A program made the translations under genes and the position numbers. Under the pieces are notes generated by a model. The model was not told the origin of the DNA and made no database searches. It saw only the letters and a list, made by a program, of their open reading frames with translations. Of a stretch of DNA of 64,000 nucleotides, positions 1 through 10,653 are shown in pieces. Origin of the DNA: Acidovorax radicis (GTDB lineage Bacteria; Pseudomonadota; Gammaproteobacteria; Burkholderiales; Burkholderiaceae_C); contig NZ_CP075184.1 in assembly GCF_020510705.1 (NCBI RefSeq), positions 3,782,001 through 3,846,000 on the forward strand, given 5' to 3'. Numbering within the stretch: position 1 is the stretch's first letter; every line of letters starts with the position of its first letter.

Positions 1-1
1 C

Positions 2-886
2 CGGCTGATCGTGCCCTATGCCCCCGGCGGTCCCATCGACGTGACAGCCCGTGCGCTGGCGGAGCGCGTGCGTGACTCGCTGGGCACGGTCATCATCGAC
101 AACAAGGGCGGTGCAGGGGGCAACATCGGTGCCGACGCCATCGCCAAGGCCGCGCCCGACGGACTGACCATCGGCATCGCCGCCACGGCTACCCATGCTG
201 TCAACCCGTGGCTGTATACGCGCATGCCGTACGACGCCGCCAAGGACTTTGCCGGCATCACGCAGATGGTTCGCGTGCCCAACGTGCTGGTCATCAATGC
301 CGCCAAGGCCGAGCAGCTCAAGATCAACACCGTGGCCGACCTCATCGCGTACGCCAAGACCCACCCCGCCAAACTCAACTATGGCAGCGGTGGCAACGGC
401 AGCGCGGGCCATCTGGCGGGCGAGATGTTCAAGCAGCGCGCGGGCATCTTCGCATTGCACATCCCCTATCGTGGCGCCAACCCGGCCCAGCTCGCGCTGC
501 TGGCAGGCGAGGTGGACTTCAACATCGACAACCTGGCCGCCGCAGCGCCCAACATCCGCGCGGGCAAACTCAAGGCCCTGGCCGTGACGTCGCTGGACGC
601 CTCGCCCTCGCTGCCCGGCGTGCCCCCCCTGTCGGCCACATTCAAAGGGTTCTCGATCGACACCTGGTGGGGGCTGGTGGCGCCCGCCAACACACCTAAG
701 CCGATCATCGACAAGCTGAACAAGGCTTTTGTGGCGGCCCTCAACGCGCCAGAGACCAAGACCCGCTTCGGCCTGCTGCTGGCCGAGCCTGTGACCAGCA
801 CACCACAACAGTTCGACAGCTTCATGGCCAGCGAACGCGCCAAGTACCAGCAAGTGGTGAAGGCATCCGGCGCAAAGGTGGATTGA
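2..886 (+). CDS. Bug/TctC-family tripartite tricarboxylate transporter substrate-binding protein (5' end missing)
   Basis: The reading frame is open from the window edge and opens with RLIVPYAPGG, the family's usual start of the mature ligand-binding fold, so the signal peptide and about 40 residues lie outside the window. The motif GGPIDVTARALAERV and later YGSGGNGSAGHLAGEMF and IPYRGANPA are typical of Bug proteins, periplasmic receptors for small carboxylates or aromatics that are very numerous in Comamonadaceae and Burkholderiales. The ligand cannot be read from sequence. No TctA/TctB partner is visible, which is usual for orphan Bug genes. The frame ends in TGA at 884-886, convergent with folK. 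Confidence 0.9.
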   Translation, partial: RLIVPYAPGGPIDVTARALAERVRDSLGTVIIDNKGGAGGNIGADAIAKAAPDGLTIGIAATATHAVNPWLYTRMPYDAAKDFAGITQMVRVPNVLVINAAKAEQLKINTVADLIAYAKTHPAKLNYGSGGNGSAGHLAGEMFKQRAGIFALHIPYRGANPAQLALLAGEVDFNIDNLAAAAPNIRAGKLKALAVTSLDASPSLPGVPPLSATFKGFSIDTWWGLVAPANTPKPIIDKLNKAFVAALNAPETKTRFGLLLAEPVTSTPQQFDSFMASERAKYQQVVKASGAKVD

Positions 887-1020
887 TCGCCTGGGCCCAT
901 GGGCGCCACCTCTCGGGGCGCACGCCCTCAGCGGCCCGGCTAAGCCGCTGGCACTGGCCCGGATTGGGCCGGGCCGGACCGGTCCGTACCGGTCTGAGTC
1001 GCACTAATTTTAAAGAAAAT

Positions 1021-1070
1021 GGCTGCTAGCGCTTACTGCATAAGTGCTAGCAGCTATATTTTTTATAGCA
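1021..1070. repeat. dispersed AGCGCTT palindromic repeat, copy 1
   Basis: The sequence GCTAGCGCTTA, a 5-nt loop, then TAAGTGCTAGC forms an almost perfect hairpin, followed by an A/T-rich run ending TTTTTTATAG. It lies between the convergent Bug and folK genes and could act as a terminator for either. It belongs to the same repeat family as the copies near 11.9, 12.0, 14.5, 23.5, 28.1, 33.6, 41.8, 57.6 and 59.2 kb. Confidence 0.75.
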
Positions 1071-1083
1071 CACCTGCGCGCGA

Positions 1084-1623
1084 CTACACCCCTGTGCCGC
1101 GAGCCCAGTCGGCACTATCAAAGGGTTCGATGGCTTGCCCGGCCACCGCCTGCAACGCGTCGGCGCCTACCCGGGCCGGCTCCAGATCGGCCAGGGGCCG
1201 CAATACAAAGGCGCGTTCGGCCATGCGCGGGTGCGGCACCACGAGGTCTGCGGTATGGATCACCTGGTCGCCAAACCACAGGATGTCCAGGTCCAGCGTG
1301 CGCGGTGCATTGCGATAAGGGCGCTCGCGGCCCGCTGCGTGTTCAATGGCTTGCAGGGACTTGAGCAGCGCATGGGGCGCGAGGCTGGTAGACAGCTCGG
1401 CCACCGCGTTGAGGTAATCCGGCCCGCCGGCGTCTACTGGCGCACTGCGGTACAAGGGCGATACACGCACCAAGCGCGTGCTGGGCAACGCATTCAGCGC
1501 CAACACGGCGGTGCGCAGGGTGGACTGCCGGTCACCCAGGTTGGCGCCCAGCCCGATAAATACCGGTGACGGTGCAGCGCTGTCGGCGCCATGAACATCG
1601 GCCGGACGAATATCTCCAGGCAC
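1084..1623 (-). CDS. folK: 2-amino-4-hydroxy-6-hydroxymethyldihydropteridine diphosphokinase
   Basis: HPPK transfers pyrophosphate from ATP to the pterin alcohol in folate synthesis, in the cytoplasm. The 179-residue product has the expected fold signatures: FIGLGANLGDR near residue 22, SPLYRSAPV, YLNAVAEL, the R-x-x-R-APRTLDLDILWFGD metal- and ATP-binding segment and PHPRMAERAFVLRPLADL. Length is normal for FolK. The longest frame starts with GTG at 1623, five bases after the pcnB stop, so the two genes are probably co-transcribed, an arrangement common in beta- and gammaproteobacteria. Confidence 0.95.
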   Translation of the reverse strand: MPGDIRPADVHGADSAAPSPVFIGLGANLGDRQSTLRTAVLALNALPSTRLVRVSPLYRSAPVDAGGPDYLNAVAELSTSLAPHALLKSLQAIEHAAGRERPYRNAPRTLDLDILWFGDQVIHTADLVVPHPRMAERAFVLRPLADLEPARVGADALQAVAGQAIEPFDSADWARGTGV

Positions 1624-1628
1624 CAGGC

Positions 1629-3269
1629 TTACTCGCCAGCGGTTGCCGCCGGACCACCACCTTCGCCACCACCCGCATCAGCGCCGGGCTTGCGGCGACG
1701 GCGGCGGCGCTTCTTGGGCGCACCGCCCTCTGGCGCGAACCCAGCCGCATCGCCTGCATCTGCCTCGCCCTGCACAGCAGGGCCTGCCGCACGGGGAGGC
1801 TTCTGAGGTGCCGATGTTGCAGACGATGGCGCAGAGGGCGTTCCTGCTGCACCGCGCGCCACCCGCTTGACCACCGGTTGCGCCTTCTGGCGGGCCTTTT
1901 GTTCTTCACGGGCCTGGTCCATCAGGTCTTCGCGGCGCTCATCATCGGCCGACTGAAAATCCTGCCACCACTCGGCCAGTGCTTCTTCGACCTCACCCAC
2001 ATCGGCGCGCAGGCGCATGAAATCGAAACCCGCGCGAAAGCGCGGCTGCATCACCATCCCAAAGGGGGTGCTACCCACGCGCTTTTCAAAACGGGGCTGC
2101 ATGACCCAGATCTCGCGCATGTCGGCGGCGAGCTTGCCGCGGCCGGACACGTCACCAATGCGGCGTTCAAACACCTCGTCAATGGCATCCTGCAAGGCAG
2201 GCAAGGTGTGTTCGCGGCGTGCCAGGCGGTCTTCCCAGCCCTTGCGCACGTCTTCCCACAACACACACGCCAGCAGAAAACTCGGCGCCACGGGTTTGTT
2301 TTCCTGAACACGGCGGTCGGTGTCCACCAACGCAGCCTTCACGAAGGCGGAGTCGGCGCGCTCCACGGCCACGTCCAGCAGCGGGTAAATGCCTGTGGCC
2401 ATGCCCAGCTTGCGCAGCTGTTCGATGGTGGCAACGGCATGGCCTGTCTGCAGCAGCTTGAGCATCTCGTCGAACATGCGGCTCTGAGGCACTTCGGCCA
2501 GCAGGGCCTGCGACTGCACCAGCGGCGCGGCGGTCTTGGCGTCGATGCTGAAACCCAGGGGGCTGAGCTTGGCGGCGAAACGCACGGCGCGGATGATGCG
2601 CACCGGGTCTTCGCGGTAGCGCGTGGCCGGGTCGCCGATCATGCGCAGCGTCTTCTTCTTGGCGTCCTGCAAACCCTTGTGGTAATCCACCACGATCTGG
2701 CTGACCGGGTCGTAGTACATGGCGTTAACGGTGAAGTCGCGGCGCGTGGCGTCTTCGTCCTGCGGGCCCCAGACGTTGTCGCGCAGCACACGGCCACTGG
2801 CATCCACGGCATGCTGCATGCCAGACAGCTGGGCCTTGCTCGTTTTTTCGTTGCCCGCCACCTGCCCTGCGGCGGCGTTGTCCAGGTAGGCGCGGAAGGT
2901 GGAGACCTCGATCACCTCATGCTCGCGCCCGCGGCCATGCACCACGTGCACGATGCGAAAGCGCTTGCCGATGATGAAGGCGCGGCGAAAGAGCCCCTTG
3001 ACCTGCTCGGGCGTGGCGTTGGTGGCCACATCGAAGTCTTTGGGGCGCAGGCCCAGGAGCAGGTCGCGCACGGCGCCGCCTACGATGTAGGCCTCGAAAC
3101 CTGCCTGCTTGAGCGTGGCAACCACCTCGGCGGCGCGGCGGTCCACCAGCTCGGGGTTGATGCCGTGGACCGAGGCGGGCACCTCTTCGCGCTTGCCGAA
3201 GTGTGGTTTGCCGCCCGAGGTGCCGGGCGTCGATTTGCCCAGCAGTTTGTCGATGAACGTCTTGATCAT
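1629..3269 (-). CDS. pcnB: poly(A) polymerase I
   Basis: The product adds poly(A) tails to RNA 3' ends and so promotes decay. The class II nucleotidyltransferase head is clear: GGAVRDLLLG near residues 57-66 and the metal-binding DFDVAT just after. The central RNA-binding part follows (RREDFTVNAMYYD-like RRDFTVNAMYYDP, then EDPVRIIRAVRFAAKL). The last 80 residues are low-complexity and end in a strongly basic KKRRRRRRKPG tail, as in bacterial PcnB rather than CCA-adding enzymes. I start at the ATG at 3269 (MIKTFIDKLLG, 546 aa) because the longer open frame would run far into the neighbouring HAD gene. Confidence 0.95.
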   Translation of the reverse strand: MIKTFIDKLLGKSTPGTSGGKPHFGKREEVPASVHGINPELVDRRAAEVVATLKQAGFEAYIVGGAVRDLLLGLRPKDFDVATNATPEQVKGLFRRAFIIGKRFRIVHVVHGRGREHEVIEVSTFRAYLDNAAAGQVAGNEKTSKAQLSGMQHAVDASGRVLRDNVWGPQDEDATRRDFTVNAMYYDPVSQIVVDYHKGLQDAKKKTLRMIGDPATRYREDPVRIIRAVRFAAKLSPLGFSIDAKTAAPLVQSQALLAEVPQSRMFDEMLKLLQTGHAVATIEQLRKLGMATGIYPLLDVAVERADSAFVKAALVDTDRRVQENKPVAPSFLLACVLWEDVRKGWEDRLARREHTLPALQDAIDEVFERRIGDVSGRGKLAADMREIWVMQPRFEKRVGSTPFGMVMQPRFRAGFDFMRLRADVGEVEEALAEWWQDFQSADDERREDLMDQAREEQKARQKAQPVVKRVARGAAGTPSAPSSATSAPQKPPRAAGPAVQGEADAGDAAGFAPEGGAPKKRRRRRRKPGADAGGGEGGGPAATAGE

Positions 3270-3307
3270 GGGTAGAGAGTAATCAGGGGCGTGCCGGAGC
3301 ACAGATG

Positions 3308-4021
3308 TCAGGGGGCATCCTGGCTGGCGGGGGCCGTGAACAGGTCCAGTATGCGCCAGCCGCGCTCCTGGGCCAGGGCCCGCAAACGCGGGTCGGGGTT
3401 GGTGGCCACGGGGTGGTTGACCTTTTCCAGCAAGGGCACGTCGTTCATGGAATCGCTGTAGAACGTGCTCTCCACATCGGCCCAGCCGAGTTGCCGCTCG
3501 GCCAGCCATTGTTCCATGCGCTGCACCTTGCCTTCGCGCATGGTCGGCACACCGTCGATCTCGCCGGTGTACCAGCCACTGGCGTCGCGCGCCAGTTGCA
3601 CCGCCAGCAGTTGCTCTACGCCCAGCGCCTTGGCGATGGGCATGGTCACGAACTCGTTGGTGGCGGTGACGATCAGCACCTCGTCACCGGCAGACTGGTG
3701 TTGGCGGATAAGGTCCAGCGCCTGGGGCTGGATGGCCGGGCCGATCACCTCCCGCATGAATTGCAGGTGCGCTGCTGCAGCCGCCTCGGGACCGCGCAGG
3801 CGCATGGCCTCGGTGGCAAAACGCACGTAGTCGTGCACGTCGAGCGTGCCCGCCTGGTAGTGCGCATAAAACTCGTCGTTGCGACGCGAAAACTCCACAG
3901 GGTCGTTCCAGCCGATGCGAATCGTGAACTCACCCCATTCATAGTCCGAATCAAGCGGAAGCAGCGTGTGGTCGAGGTCAAAAAGTACCAGGCGAGGGCG
4001 ATTAGTTTGCATTTCCATCAT
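3308..4021 (-). CDS. HAD-IB family phosphatase (SerB-like)
   Basis: This 237-residue cytoplasmic hydrolase begins with the HAD motif I DLDHTLLPLDSDYEW, whose first Asp forms the phospho-enzyme. Motif II is in LIVTATNEF, and motif III/IV is FYSDSMNDVPLLEKV. Such proteins are usually annotated as HAD-IB or phosphoserine/histidinol phosphatase-like; the substrate is not certain. Three ATGs (4021, 4018, 4012) could start it and none has a strong ribosome site. It lies in the hda-HAD-pcnB-folK leftward block, with 38 bases between it and pcnB. Confidence 0.88.
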   Translation of the reverse strand: MMEMQTNRPRLVLFDLDHTLLPLDSDYEWGEFTIRIGWNDPVEFSRRNDEFYAHYQAGTLDVHDYVRFATEAMRLRGPEAAAAAHLQFMREVIGPAIQPQALDLIRQHQSAGDEVLIVTATNEFVTMPIAKALGVEQLLAVQLARDASGWYTGEIDGVPTMREGKVQRMEQWLAERQLGWADVESTFYSDSMNDVPLLEKVNHPVATNPDPRLRALAQERGWRILDLFTAPASQDAP

Positions 4022-4134
4022 TCATTGCATTGCGCTTCGCTGACGGGCGGCAACGGCATCCCCATTGGCATTCCCACATTGCACAGCAAGGCGAGAGAAG
4101 GGAGACGCAGCGCAGCCGCACAGGGGACTGCTCC

Positions 4135-4833
4135 TCATGCACTTTCCAGCATGGTTTTGAGCAAGGGGATCGTGATGGCGCGCTGGGTGCGCAACGCAAA
4201 AGCGTCCAGCTCATCGAGCAGTTGCATGAGGCTACCCAGGTCACGCGAGAAACGGTTGAGCATGTAGTCCATCACGTCGTCACCCAGAAACACACCACGG
4301 GCATCGGCCTCCTGGCGCAACACGGCGCGGCGCTCGATCTCGCCCAGCAATTGCAGTTGAAAAACATGGCCCCAACCCAGGCGGCTGCGCAAATCGTCGC
4401 GCAGCGGCAAATCCGCCGGGGGCAGGCTCCCAGCAGCCAGCACCCAGCGCTGCGAGCCACTGGCAGGGCTGACGGCGTTCACAAACCAGTTGAAGGCCGT
4501 GGCCTGTTGCGCGGTGCTGTACAGGTGCACGTCGTCCAGGACCACGGCGGCCCAGCGCTCGTCAAAATCTGGCGGCTCGGCCACCGCAGGGTCGAGCCAA
4601 CCCACGCTGGAGCCCTGGTCTCGCAATGCCTGCCGCACAGCATGAAGCAGGTGCGACTTTCCGCTGCCAGGCTCGCCCCACAAGTAAGTGGGCACTGGCG
4701 AACGGGTGGCCACGCTGCTGCCATCCCCTGCAGCCAGGCGCAGGTGTTGCAGCGCGGCCTCGTTCGGGCCCGCATAAAAGCGGGCGAGCGTGGGCCCAGT
4801 GGCCAGGCCAATGTCCAGCGCCAGCTGCTTCAT
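4135..4833 (-). CDS. hda: DnaA regulatory inactivator Hda family AAA+ protein
   Basis: Hda works with the DNA-loaded sliding clamp to hydrolyse DnaA-bound ATP and prevent re-initiation. The 232-residue product has the DnaA-like AAA+ domain only: Walker A WGEPGSGKSHLL near residue 51, Walker B AVVLDDVHLY, sensor region RWVLAAGSLPP and the arginine-finger region DDLRSRLGWGHVFQL. It lacks the DnaA DNA-binding domain. The N terminus MKQLALDIG resembles the clamp-binding QL-x-L peptide of Hda. I prefer the ATG at 4833 over the in-frame GTG at 4842. The gene heads the leftward block and diverges from the MFS gene across about 280 bases. Confidence 0.92.
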   Translation of the reverse strand: MKQLALDIGLATGPTLARFYAGPNEAALQHLRLAAGDGSSVATRSPVPTYLWGEPGSGKSHLLHAVRQALRDQGSSVGWLDPAVAEPPDFDERWAAVVLDDVHLYSTAQQATAFNWFVNAVSPASGSQRWVLAAGSLPPADLPLRDDLRSRLGWGHVFQLQLLGEIERRAVLRQEADARGVFLGDDVMDYMLNRFSRDLGSLMQLLDELDAFALRTQRAITIPLLKTMLESA

Positions 4834-5111
4834 GCGCAGCACCGGGACAGCAAGGGCAAGCCCAAGGGGATCAGTGCGGGAGCGGCGGGCAGGGGAAGGA
4901 TCAGCAGCATCACAGGTGAATTGGAAGGCACTTGGCCGTAGGTGACTGCGGCGGGGCGCGGCGAAAAAGGGCGAACAATGGCAAACGGCGCGTTGTCAGG
5001 GCCCGTATCCTGCCGGGGTGGCAAGGGGGCTGGGCGACAATCGATCCGATTTTAGTCTGCCCCAAGCCCCTTGCGACGGCCACCCGGCTCTGCCCTTGAG
5101 ATCACCACACC

Positions 5112-6329
5112 ATGGACTACTCCCTGCCGCCCTCCAGGCGCCTGCCGGCCAGCATCTGGGCCCTGGGTTTTGTGAGCCTGCTCATGGACATTTCGTCGGA
5201 AATGATCCACAGCCTGCTGCCCGTCTTCATGGTCACCACGCTGGGCGTGAGCATGCTCACCGTGGGCCTCATCGAGGGGGCGGCCGAGGCCACGGCGCTC
5301 ATGCTCAAGGTGTTCTCGGGGGTGCTGAGCGACTGGTGGGGGCGGCGCAAGCCGCTGGCGCTGCTCGGCTACGGGCTGGGCGCGTTGTCCAAGCCCCTGT
5401 TTGCCATTGCGCCCACCGTGGGCCTGGTGGTCACGGCACGCCTGATCGACCGCGTGGGCAAGGGCATCCGGGGGGCGCCGCGCGATGCACTGGTGGCCGA
5501 CCTGGCGCCGCCCGGCATGCGCGGCGCGGCGTTCGGGCTGCGGCAGTCGCTCGACACCGTGGGCGCCTTTCTGGGCCCGCTGCTGGCCATGGGCCTGATG
5601 CTGCTGTGGGCCAATGACTTTCGTGCGGTGTTCTGGGTGGCCGTCATCCCCGCGGCCCTGTGCGTGACCTTGCTCGTGGTGGGCGTGCGCGAGCCAGAGC
5701 CCACCCCAGGTGCTGTACGCACCAACCCCATCCACCGCGTGAATCTGCGCCGCCTCAGTTCTGGCTACTGGTGGGTGGTGGCCCTGGGCGCCGTCTTCAC
5801 ACTGGCGCGCTTCAGCGAGGCGTTTTTGGTGCTGCGCGTGCAGCAGGGCGGCCTGCCGCTGGCCTGGACGCCCCTGGTGCTGGTGCTCATGAACGTGGTG
5901 TTTGCGCTGGGCGCCTACCCGCTGGGCAAACTGGCAGACAGCACCCGCCACACCACGCTGCTGGCCTGGGGGCTGGTGGTGCTGATCGCCGCCGATGCGC
6001 TGCTGGCCTTCAGCGACCGGGGCACAGTCGCCTGGCTGGGCATTGCGCTGTGGGGCCTGCACATGGCCATGACGCAGGGGCTGCTGGCCACCATGGTGGC
6101 CGACACTGCGCCCGCCGACCTGCGTGGCACGGCGTTTGGCATGTTCAACCTGGTCAGCGGCGTGGCGCTGCTGGTGGCCAGCGGCCTGGCGGGCCTGCTG
6201 TGGGACCGGCTGGGCGCCAGCGCCACATTTGGCGCCGGAATGCTGTTTGCCGCGCTGGCGCTGGCTGGTGTGTTGGTGCAGTCCGCACGGCACGGCCGCA
6301 CCCCAAAGCCCACCGTACCGCAGGGCTGA
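5112..6329 (+). CDS. major facilitator superfamily transporter
   Basis: The 405-residue protein has about 12 hydrophobic spans and the MFS loop 2-3 signature, here [19 protein letters not shown]. The segment [20 protein letters not shown] between helices 4 and 5 is a hallmark of a subgroup annotated simply as MFS transporters, sometimes near purine or resistance genes. The substrate cannot be inferred. It is followed after 77 bases by purM on the same strand, and diverges from hda. Very high GC and CTG-rich codon use are normal for the neighbourhood. Confidence 0.9.
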   Translation: MDYSLPPSRRLPASIWALGFVSLLMDISSEMIHSLLPVFMVTTLGVSMLTVGLIEGAAEATALMLKVFSGVLSDWWGRRKPLALLGYGLGALSKPLFAIAPTVGLVVTARLIDRVGKGIRGAPRDALVADLAPPGMRGAAFGLRQSLDTVGAFLGPLLAMGLMLLWANDFRAVFWVAVIPAALCVTLLVVGVREPEPTPGAVRTNPIHRVNLRRLSSGYWWVVALGAVFTLARFSEAFLVLRVQQGGLPLAWTPLVLVLMNVVFALGAYPLGKLADSTRHTTLLAWGLVVLIAADALLAFSDRGTVAWLGIALWGLHMAMTQGLLATMVADTAPADLRGTAFGMFNLVSGVALLVASGLAGLLWDRLGASATFGAGMLFAALALAGVLVQSARHGRTPKPTVPQG

Positions 6330-6406
6330 AGTGGGGTGCCGAAGCCTGCCCCTTAAAATCCCTGGATTCCAGCCCGCCCGGCGGGCCTACCAGCACCACA
6401 CCATCC

Positions 6407-7456
6407 ATGAGCTCTTCTGCCCCCTCCACCCCCATCTCCTACAAAGACGCCGGCGTTGACATCGACGCGGGCGACGCCCTGGTCGAGCGCATCAAGCCGC
6501 TGGCCAAGAAGACCATGCGCGAAGGCGTGCTGGCGGGCATCGGCGGCTTCGGCGCACTGTTTGAAGTGCCCAAGCGCTACAAGGAGCCCGTGCTGGTCTC
6601 GGGCACCGATGGCGTGGGCACCAAGCTCAAGCTGGCGTTTGAATGGAACATGCACGACACCGTGGGCATCGACCTGGTGGCCATGAGCGTGAATGACGTG
6701 CTGGTGCAAGGCGCCGAGCCCCTGTTCTTCCTGGACTACTTCGCCTGCGGCAAGCTCGACGTGGACACGGCCGCGGCCGTGGTGGGCGGCATTGCCAAGG
6801 GCTGCGAGCTCTCGGGCTGCGCGCTGATCGGCGGCGAAACCGCCGAAATGCCCGGCATGTACCCTGCTGGCGAATACGACCTGGCCGGCTTTGCCGTGGG
6901 CGCGGTCGAAAAGAGCAAGATCCTGACCGGCAAGGACGTGGCCCCTGGTGACGTGGTGCTGGGCCTGGCCAGCCACGGCGTGCACTCCAACGGCTTCTCG
7001 CTGGTGCGCAAGTGCATTGACCGCGCTGAAAGCCAGGGCACCGTGCCCGCCACGCTGGACGGCAAGCCCTTCAAACACGCCATCATGGAACCCACCCGCC
7101 TGTACGTGAAGAACGTGCTGGCCGCGCTGGCTGCGCATCCCATCAAGGCCCTGGCCCACATCACCGGCGGCGGTTTGCTGGAGAACATTCCCCGCGTGCT
7201 GCCCGACGGCACCGCCGCCCACCTCAAGAAGGGCAGCTGGCCCCAGACCGAGCTGTTTGCCTGGCTGCAGAAGACGGCGGGTATCGACGACATCGAGATG
7301 AACCGCACCTTCAACAACGGCATCGGCATGGTGGTGGTGGTGGATGCCGCCAACGCTGAGGCTACAGCCGCCACGCTGCGCGCTGCGGGCGAGCAGGTGT
7401 ACGCCATCGGCACGATTGCCGCGCGTGGTGAAAACGCTGCGGTGGTGGTGGCCTGA
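6407..7456 (+). CDS. purM: phosphoribosylformylglycinamidine cyclo-ligase (AIR synthetase)
   Basis: PurM closes the imidazole ring in purine synthesis with ATP. The 349-residue product starts [20 protein letters not shown] and carries the family landmarks: [14 protein letters not shown], the nucleotide-binding segment [33 protein letters not shown] and [16 protein letters not shown]. The start at the ATG at 6407 gives the standard family length; the longer open frame upstream runs through the MFS gene and is not real. The AI-2E permease gene follows 60 bases downstream. Confidence 0.97.
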   Translation: MSSSAPSTPISYKDAGVDIDAGDALVERIKPLAKKTMREGVLAGIGGFGALFEVPKRYKEPVLVSGTDGVGTKLKLAFEWNMHDTVGIDLVAMSVNDVLVQGAEPLFFLDYFACGKLDVDTAAAVVGGIAKGCELSGCALIGGETAEMPGMYPAGEYDLAGFAVGAVEKSKILTGKDVAPGDVVLGLASHGVHSNGFSLVRKCIDRAESQGTVPATLDGKPFKHAIMEPTRLYVKNVLAALAAHPIKALAHITGGGLLENIPRVLPDGTAAHLKKGSWPQTELFAWLQKTAGIDDIEMNRTFNNGIGMVVVVDAANAEATAATLRAAGEQVYAIGTIAARGENAAVVVA

Positions 7457-7516
7457 CCGGTCAGCGCTGTTCTCTCTTTGCCCCTCTCCAGCCACACACC
7501 CGCCACACCCTCGCGT

Positions 7517-8614
7517 ATGGCGCAGCGCCCTACCCCCCCCGCGCTCGTATCGCAGCCCGAGTCCAGCCCCCCGCCCCTGCGCCCCGTCAGCCGCGGCATC
7601 GTGCTGACCAGCTACGTGCTGGTGGCAGCCATGCTGATGCTGGTGATGTGGCGCGGCCTGTTGCCTGGCCTGCTGTGTGTGTGCCTGGGCTTTCTGCTGA
7701 CCCGCACGCTCGCTCGCTGGTTTGCGCTGGGGCTGGGGCACATGCAGCGCCAACCCACGGCTTCGCCCAAAGGCGTGCGGCTCGCCCAGATCGCCGCCGC
7801 CGCCCTGGTGATGCTGGGGCCTCTGGCGCTGCTGGCGGTAGGGCTTACCCACTCGCGCGGCTACCTCGTGAACGCACCACAGCAATACCTGGAGCTGCTC
7901 AACTACATGGCGCGCACGGTGCTGGAGCTGCGCCTGAAGCTGCCGGCCGACATGGCCGCCCACCTGCCGGAAGGCGTGGCGGATATCCAGCGCACCATTG
8001 CCGCCTATCTGGGCGCCAAGGCCGGGGCGCTGGCCATGGCGGGCCGGGCATGGCTGGCCGGTGTGTTGTTTGCCTATGTGGGCCTCTTGATCGGTGCCCT
8101 GGCCGCCGTGCGGCCGCCCCTCGTTGCAGTGGGGCCGCTGGCCCAGCAGCTCAGGCTGCGCATCCGTCTTTTTGGCGAGGCGTTTCGCCAGATCGTGGCG
8201 GCCCAGTTCTGGATTGCGGCCTTCAACACCTTGCTCACAGCCTTGTTTTTGCTGTTCTTGCTGCCGCTGTGGGATCTGCGCCTGCCCTACACTCCGGTGC
8301 TGATCACCTTCACGTTCGTGGCGGGGCTCGTGCCCATCGTTGGCAACCTGGTGTGCAACGTGGTCATGACCATCGTGGGGCTGTCGGTGTCACCGCTGGC
8401 GGCGGCTGCCTGCCTGGGGTTTCTGATCCTTATCCACAAGGCCGAATACGTGATCAACGCCAAGGTGGTCGGCAGCCGCACCCACATGGGCGTATGGGAA
8501 CTGCTGTCAGTGATGTTTGTGGCCGAAGCTGTGTTCGGGCCCGCCGGGCTGGTGGCTGCACCGCTGTTCTATGCCTACCTCAAGAAAGAGCTGATCGCGG
8601 CGCGGCTGGTATAG
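7517..8614 (+). CDS. AI-2E/PerM family membrane permease
   Basis: The 365-residue product is an integral inner-membrane protein with hydrophobic spans near both ends and a soluble middle segment, as in the AI-2E exporter (TqsA/PerM) superfamily. Recognisable parts are the first helix [13 protein letters not shown] and the C-terminal block [23 protein letters not shown] followed by [18 protein letters not shown], which matches the conserved end of the family. Transport of a signal molecule is shown only for some members; the substrate here is unknown. I chose the ATG at 7517 over the in-frame TTG at 7478. It trails purM and is probably co-transcribed with it. Confidence 0.85.
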   Translation: MAQRPTPPALVSQPESSPPPLRPVSRGIVLTSYVLVAAMLMLVMWRGLLPGLLCVCLGFLLTRTLARWFALGLGHMQRQPTASPKGVRLAQIAAAALVMLGPLALLAVGLTHSRGYLVNAPQQYLELLNYMARTVLELRLKLPADMAAHLPEGVADIQRTIAAYLGAKAGALAMAGRAWLAGVLFAYVGLLIGALAAVRPPLVAVGPLAQQLRLRIRLFGEAFRQIVAAQFWIAAFNTLLTALFLLFLLPLWDLRLPYTPVLITFTFVAGLVPIVGNLVCNVVMTIVGLSVSPLAAAACLGFLILIHKAEYVINAKVVGSRTHMGVWELLSVMFVAEAVFGPAGLVAAPLFYAYLKKELIAARLV

Positions 8615-8888
8615 CCGCAGGCCGCGGCTCCGCAGGCTGAGGACTGGAGGCTGCGGCCATACACCGCACCTGCAGAAGCCTCATCGGACCGAAACGCCAT
8701 GCGGCACCGCGGGTTCTTTGATGCCCAGCAGGTCTCCACCGAAGCCCGGTGTTCCTGCGGGTTTGTGCCGAGCAAAACGGCACAAGTGCAGCGGTACGCT
8801 GGCTGGGTCAGCAACCCAGCGCACACAACAACTTTTCGGCATCTGGTTTCTCCAGTCGCCGCCCATTCTTCGCATAAAAAAGTCTCCC

Positions 8889-10481
8889 ATGACCATCGCA
8901 AAAAAACTCGCTTTTCTGGTGCTTAGTGCCGTGCTGGGCATTGCCGTGATGACGGCGTGGTTCCTGGTGTCCGAGCGGCAATTGATCCTGCAAGAGCGCC
9001 AAACCGGGGTGCGCCAGGTCGTCGAGGCGGCGCACGGCATTGCCACCCATTTTCACGACCTCAGCACCCAGGGTGCCATGCCCGACGATGAGGCGCGCAA
9101 GCGCGCAGCGGCGGCCATTGGTGCGCTGCGCTACAGCGGCAACGAATACATCTGGATCAACGACATGCATCCGCGCATGGTGATGCACCCCATCCGCCCA
9201 GAGCTCAATGGGCAAGACCTCACGGCCAACAAGGATCCCAACGGCAAGCAGCTGTTTGTGGAATTCGTGCGCACCGTGCAGGCCAGCGGTGCGGGCTTTG
9301 TGCCGTATCTGTGGCCCAAGGCGGGCAGCGACACGCCAGTCGAAAAGACCTCGTATGTCACAGGCTTTACCCCCTGGGGCTGGGTGATTGGCTCGGGCGT
9401 GTACGTCGACACGGTCAACACCACCATCTGGCAGCGCGCGCTGGGCTTTGGCGCGGTGGCGGTGCTGCTGGGGGCTGCCCTGCTGGTGGTCGGCACGCTC
9501 ATCTCGCGCAACCTGATAAGCCAGCTCGGCGGCGAGCCGGCGTACGCGCGGGCCATTGCGCGCAGCATCTCCGAAGGGGACCTGGCAGTGCAAGTGATCA
9601 CCCGGCCTGGCGACAAGGCGAGCCTGCTGCTGGACATGCAAACCATGCAAACCAGCCTGCACCGCATCGTGCAGCGGGTGCGCGACGGCACCGAACACAT
9701 CGCCAGCGCTTCGCAGCAGATCGCTGCGGGCAATCACGACCTGTCAGCGCGCACCGAGTCCCAGGCCAGTGCGCTGGAGCAGACCGCCGCATCGATGGAA
9801 GAGATGACCTCCAATGTCAAGCAGAACGCCGACAACGCGCGCCAGGCCAGCGTGCTCGCCCACTCGGCCTCCGAGGTGGCCCGCCAGGGCGGCGCGGTGG
9901 TCGAAAAGGTGGTGTCGACCATGGGCTCCATCGACGCGTCGTCGCGCAAGGTGTCCGACATTACCGGCGTGATCGAAGGCATCGCTTTCCAGACCAACAT
10001 CCTCGCGCTCAATGCGGCCGTAGAGGCTGCACGTGCGGGCGAACAGGGCCGTGGGTTTGCGGTGGTGGCCAGCGAGGTGCGCAGCCTGGCCCAGCGCTCG
10101 TCCGAAGCCGCCAAGGAGATTAAGGCGCTGATCAGCCACTCGGCCCAGGAAGTCAAGCAAGGCGCCCAGCTCGCGCAGGAGGCCGGCACCACCATGCAGA
10201 ATGTGGTGAACAGCGTGGAGCGTGTCTCGTCGGTGATCGAGGAAATCAGCCAAGCCAGCCGCGAACAGACCGACGGCATCGAGCAGATCAACGAAGCGGT
10301 CTCGCAGATGGACCAGGGCACCCAACAAAACGCGGCCCTGGTTGAGCAGGCCACGGCGGCGGCCTCCGCACTGCAGCAGCAGGCGCACGAACTCAAACAG
10401 GTGGTGGAGGCCTTTCACCTGGAGGGCGAACAGGGCGGGAGCCACGGGGCACCGGTGACAGTGCAGCGGCGACTGGCCTGA
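8889..10481 (+). CDS. methyl-accepting chemotaxis protein with single Cache sensor domain
   Basis: The 530-residue chemoreceptor has an N-terminal membrane helix (about residues 8-27), a periplasmic single Cache_2 domain containing [13 protein letters not shown] and [14 protein letters not shown], a second helix (about 184-205), a HAMP-like linker and a long coiled-coil signalling domain. The kinase-control tip is intact ([20 protein letters not shown], near residue 365). The protein ends TVQRRLA with no CheR/CheB docking pentapeptide, so its methylation would depend on other receptors. The true start is the ATG at 8889; the longer frame upstream lacks receptor features. The ligand is unknown, though Cache_2 receptors often sense small organic acids. 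Confidence 0.93.
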   Translation: MTIAKKLAFLVLSAVLGIAVMTAWFLVSERQLILQERQTGVRQVVEAAHGIATHFHDLSTQGAMPDDEARKRAAAAIGALRYSGNEYIWINDMHPRMVMHPIRPELNGQDLTANKDPNGKQLFVEFVRTVQASGAGFVPYLWPKAGSDTPVEKTSYVTGFTPWGWVIGSGVYVDTVNTTIWQRALGFGAVAVLLGAALLVVGTLISRNLISQLGGEPAYARAIARSISEGDLAVQVITRPGDKASLLLDMQTMQTSLHRIVQRVRDGTEHIASASQQIAAGNHDLSARTESQASALEQTAASMEEMTSNVKQNADNARQASVLAHSASEVARQGGAVVEKVVSTMGSIDASSRKVSDITGVIEGIAFQTNILALNAAVEAARAGEQGRGFAVVASEVRSLAQRSSEAAKEIKALISHSAQEVKQGAQLAQEAGTTMQNVVNSVERVSSVIEEISQASREQTDGIEQINEAVSQMDQGTQQNAALVEQATAAASALQQQAHELKQVVEAFHLEGEQGGSHGAPVTVQRRLA

Positions 10482-10653
10482 CCGCAAACAGGGGATGCAA
10501 AAAGAGGCGGTGACTGCGGGGTGAAAGCGAAGGGACAGCGGATGCAGGTTGCCTATGTCGGCCTTGCGTCTTTTTTTGCTACGTATTTGCTACGTAATAT
10601 GTAGCTGCCACTCCATACCCATCAAGCGCAAGGGCCCGATTTGTCTTGCATCG

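Noticed and set aside
1566..3275. 569-codon frame antisense to pcnB
   Set aside because: No recognisable domain and it fully overlaps a well-supported gene; a shadow of GC-rich codon use.
4830..5024. Small gene upstream of hda (64 codons, hydrophobic C terminus)
   Set aside because: It overlaps the hda start, has no lipobox and no ribosome site; a chance frame is more likely.
10568..10606. Direct repeat TTTGCTACGTA with GTAGCTGC near 10.6 kb as another copy of the dispersed repeat
   Set aside because: It lacks the AGCGCTT/AAGCGCT inverted core; the likeness is limited to short A/T-rich and TAGCT pieces.
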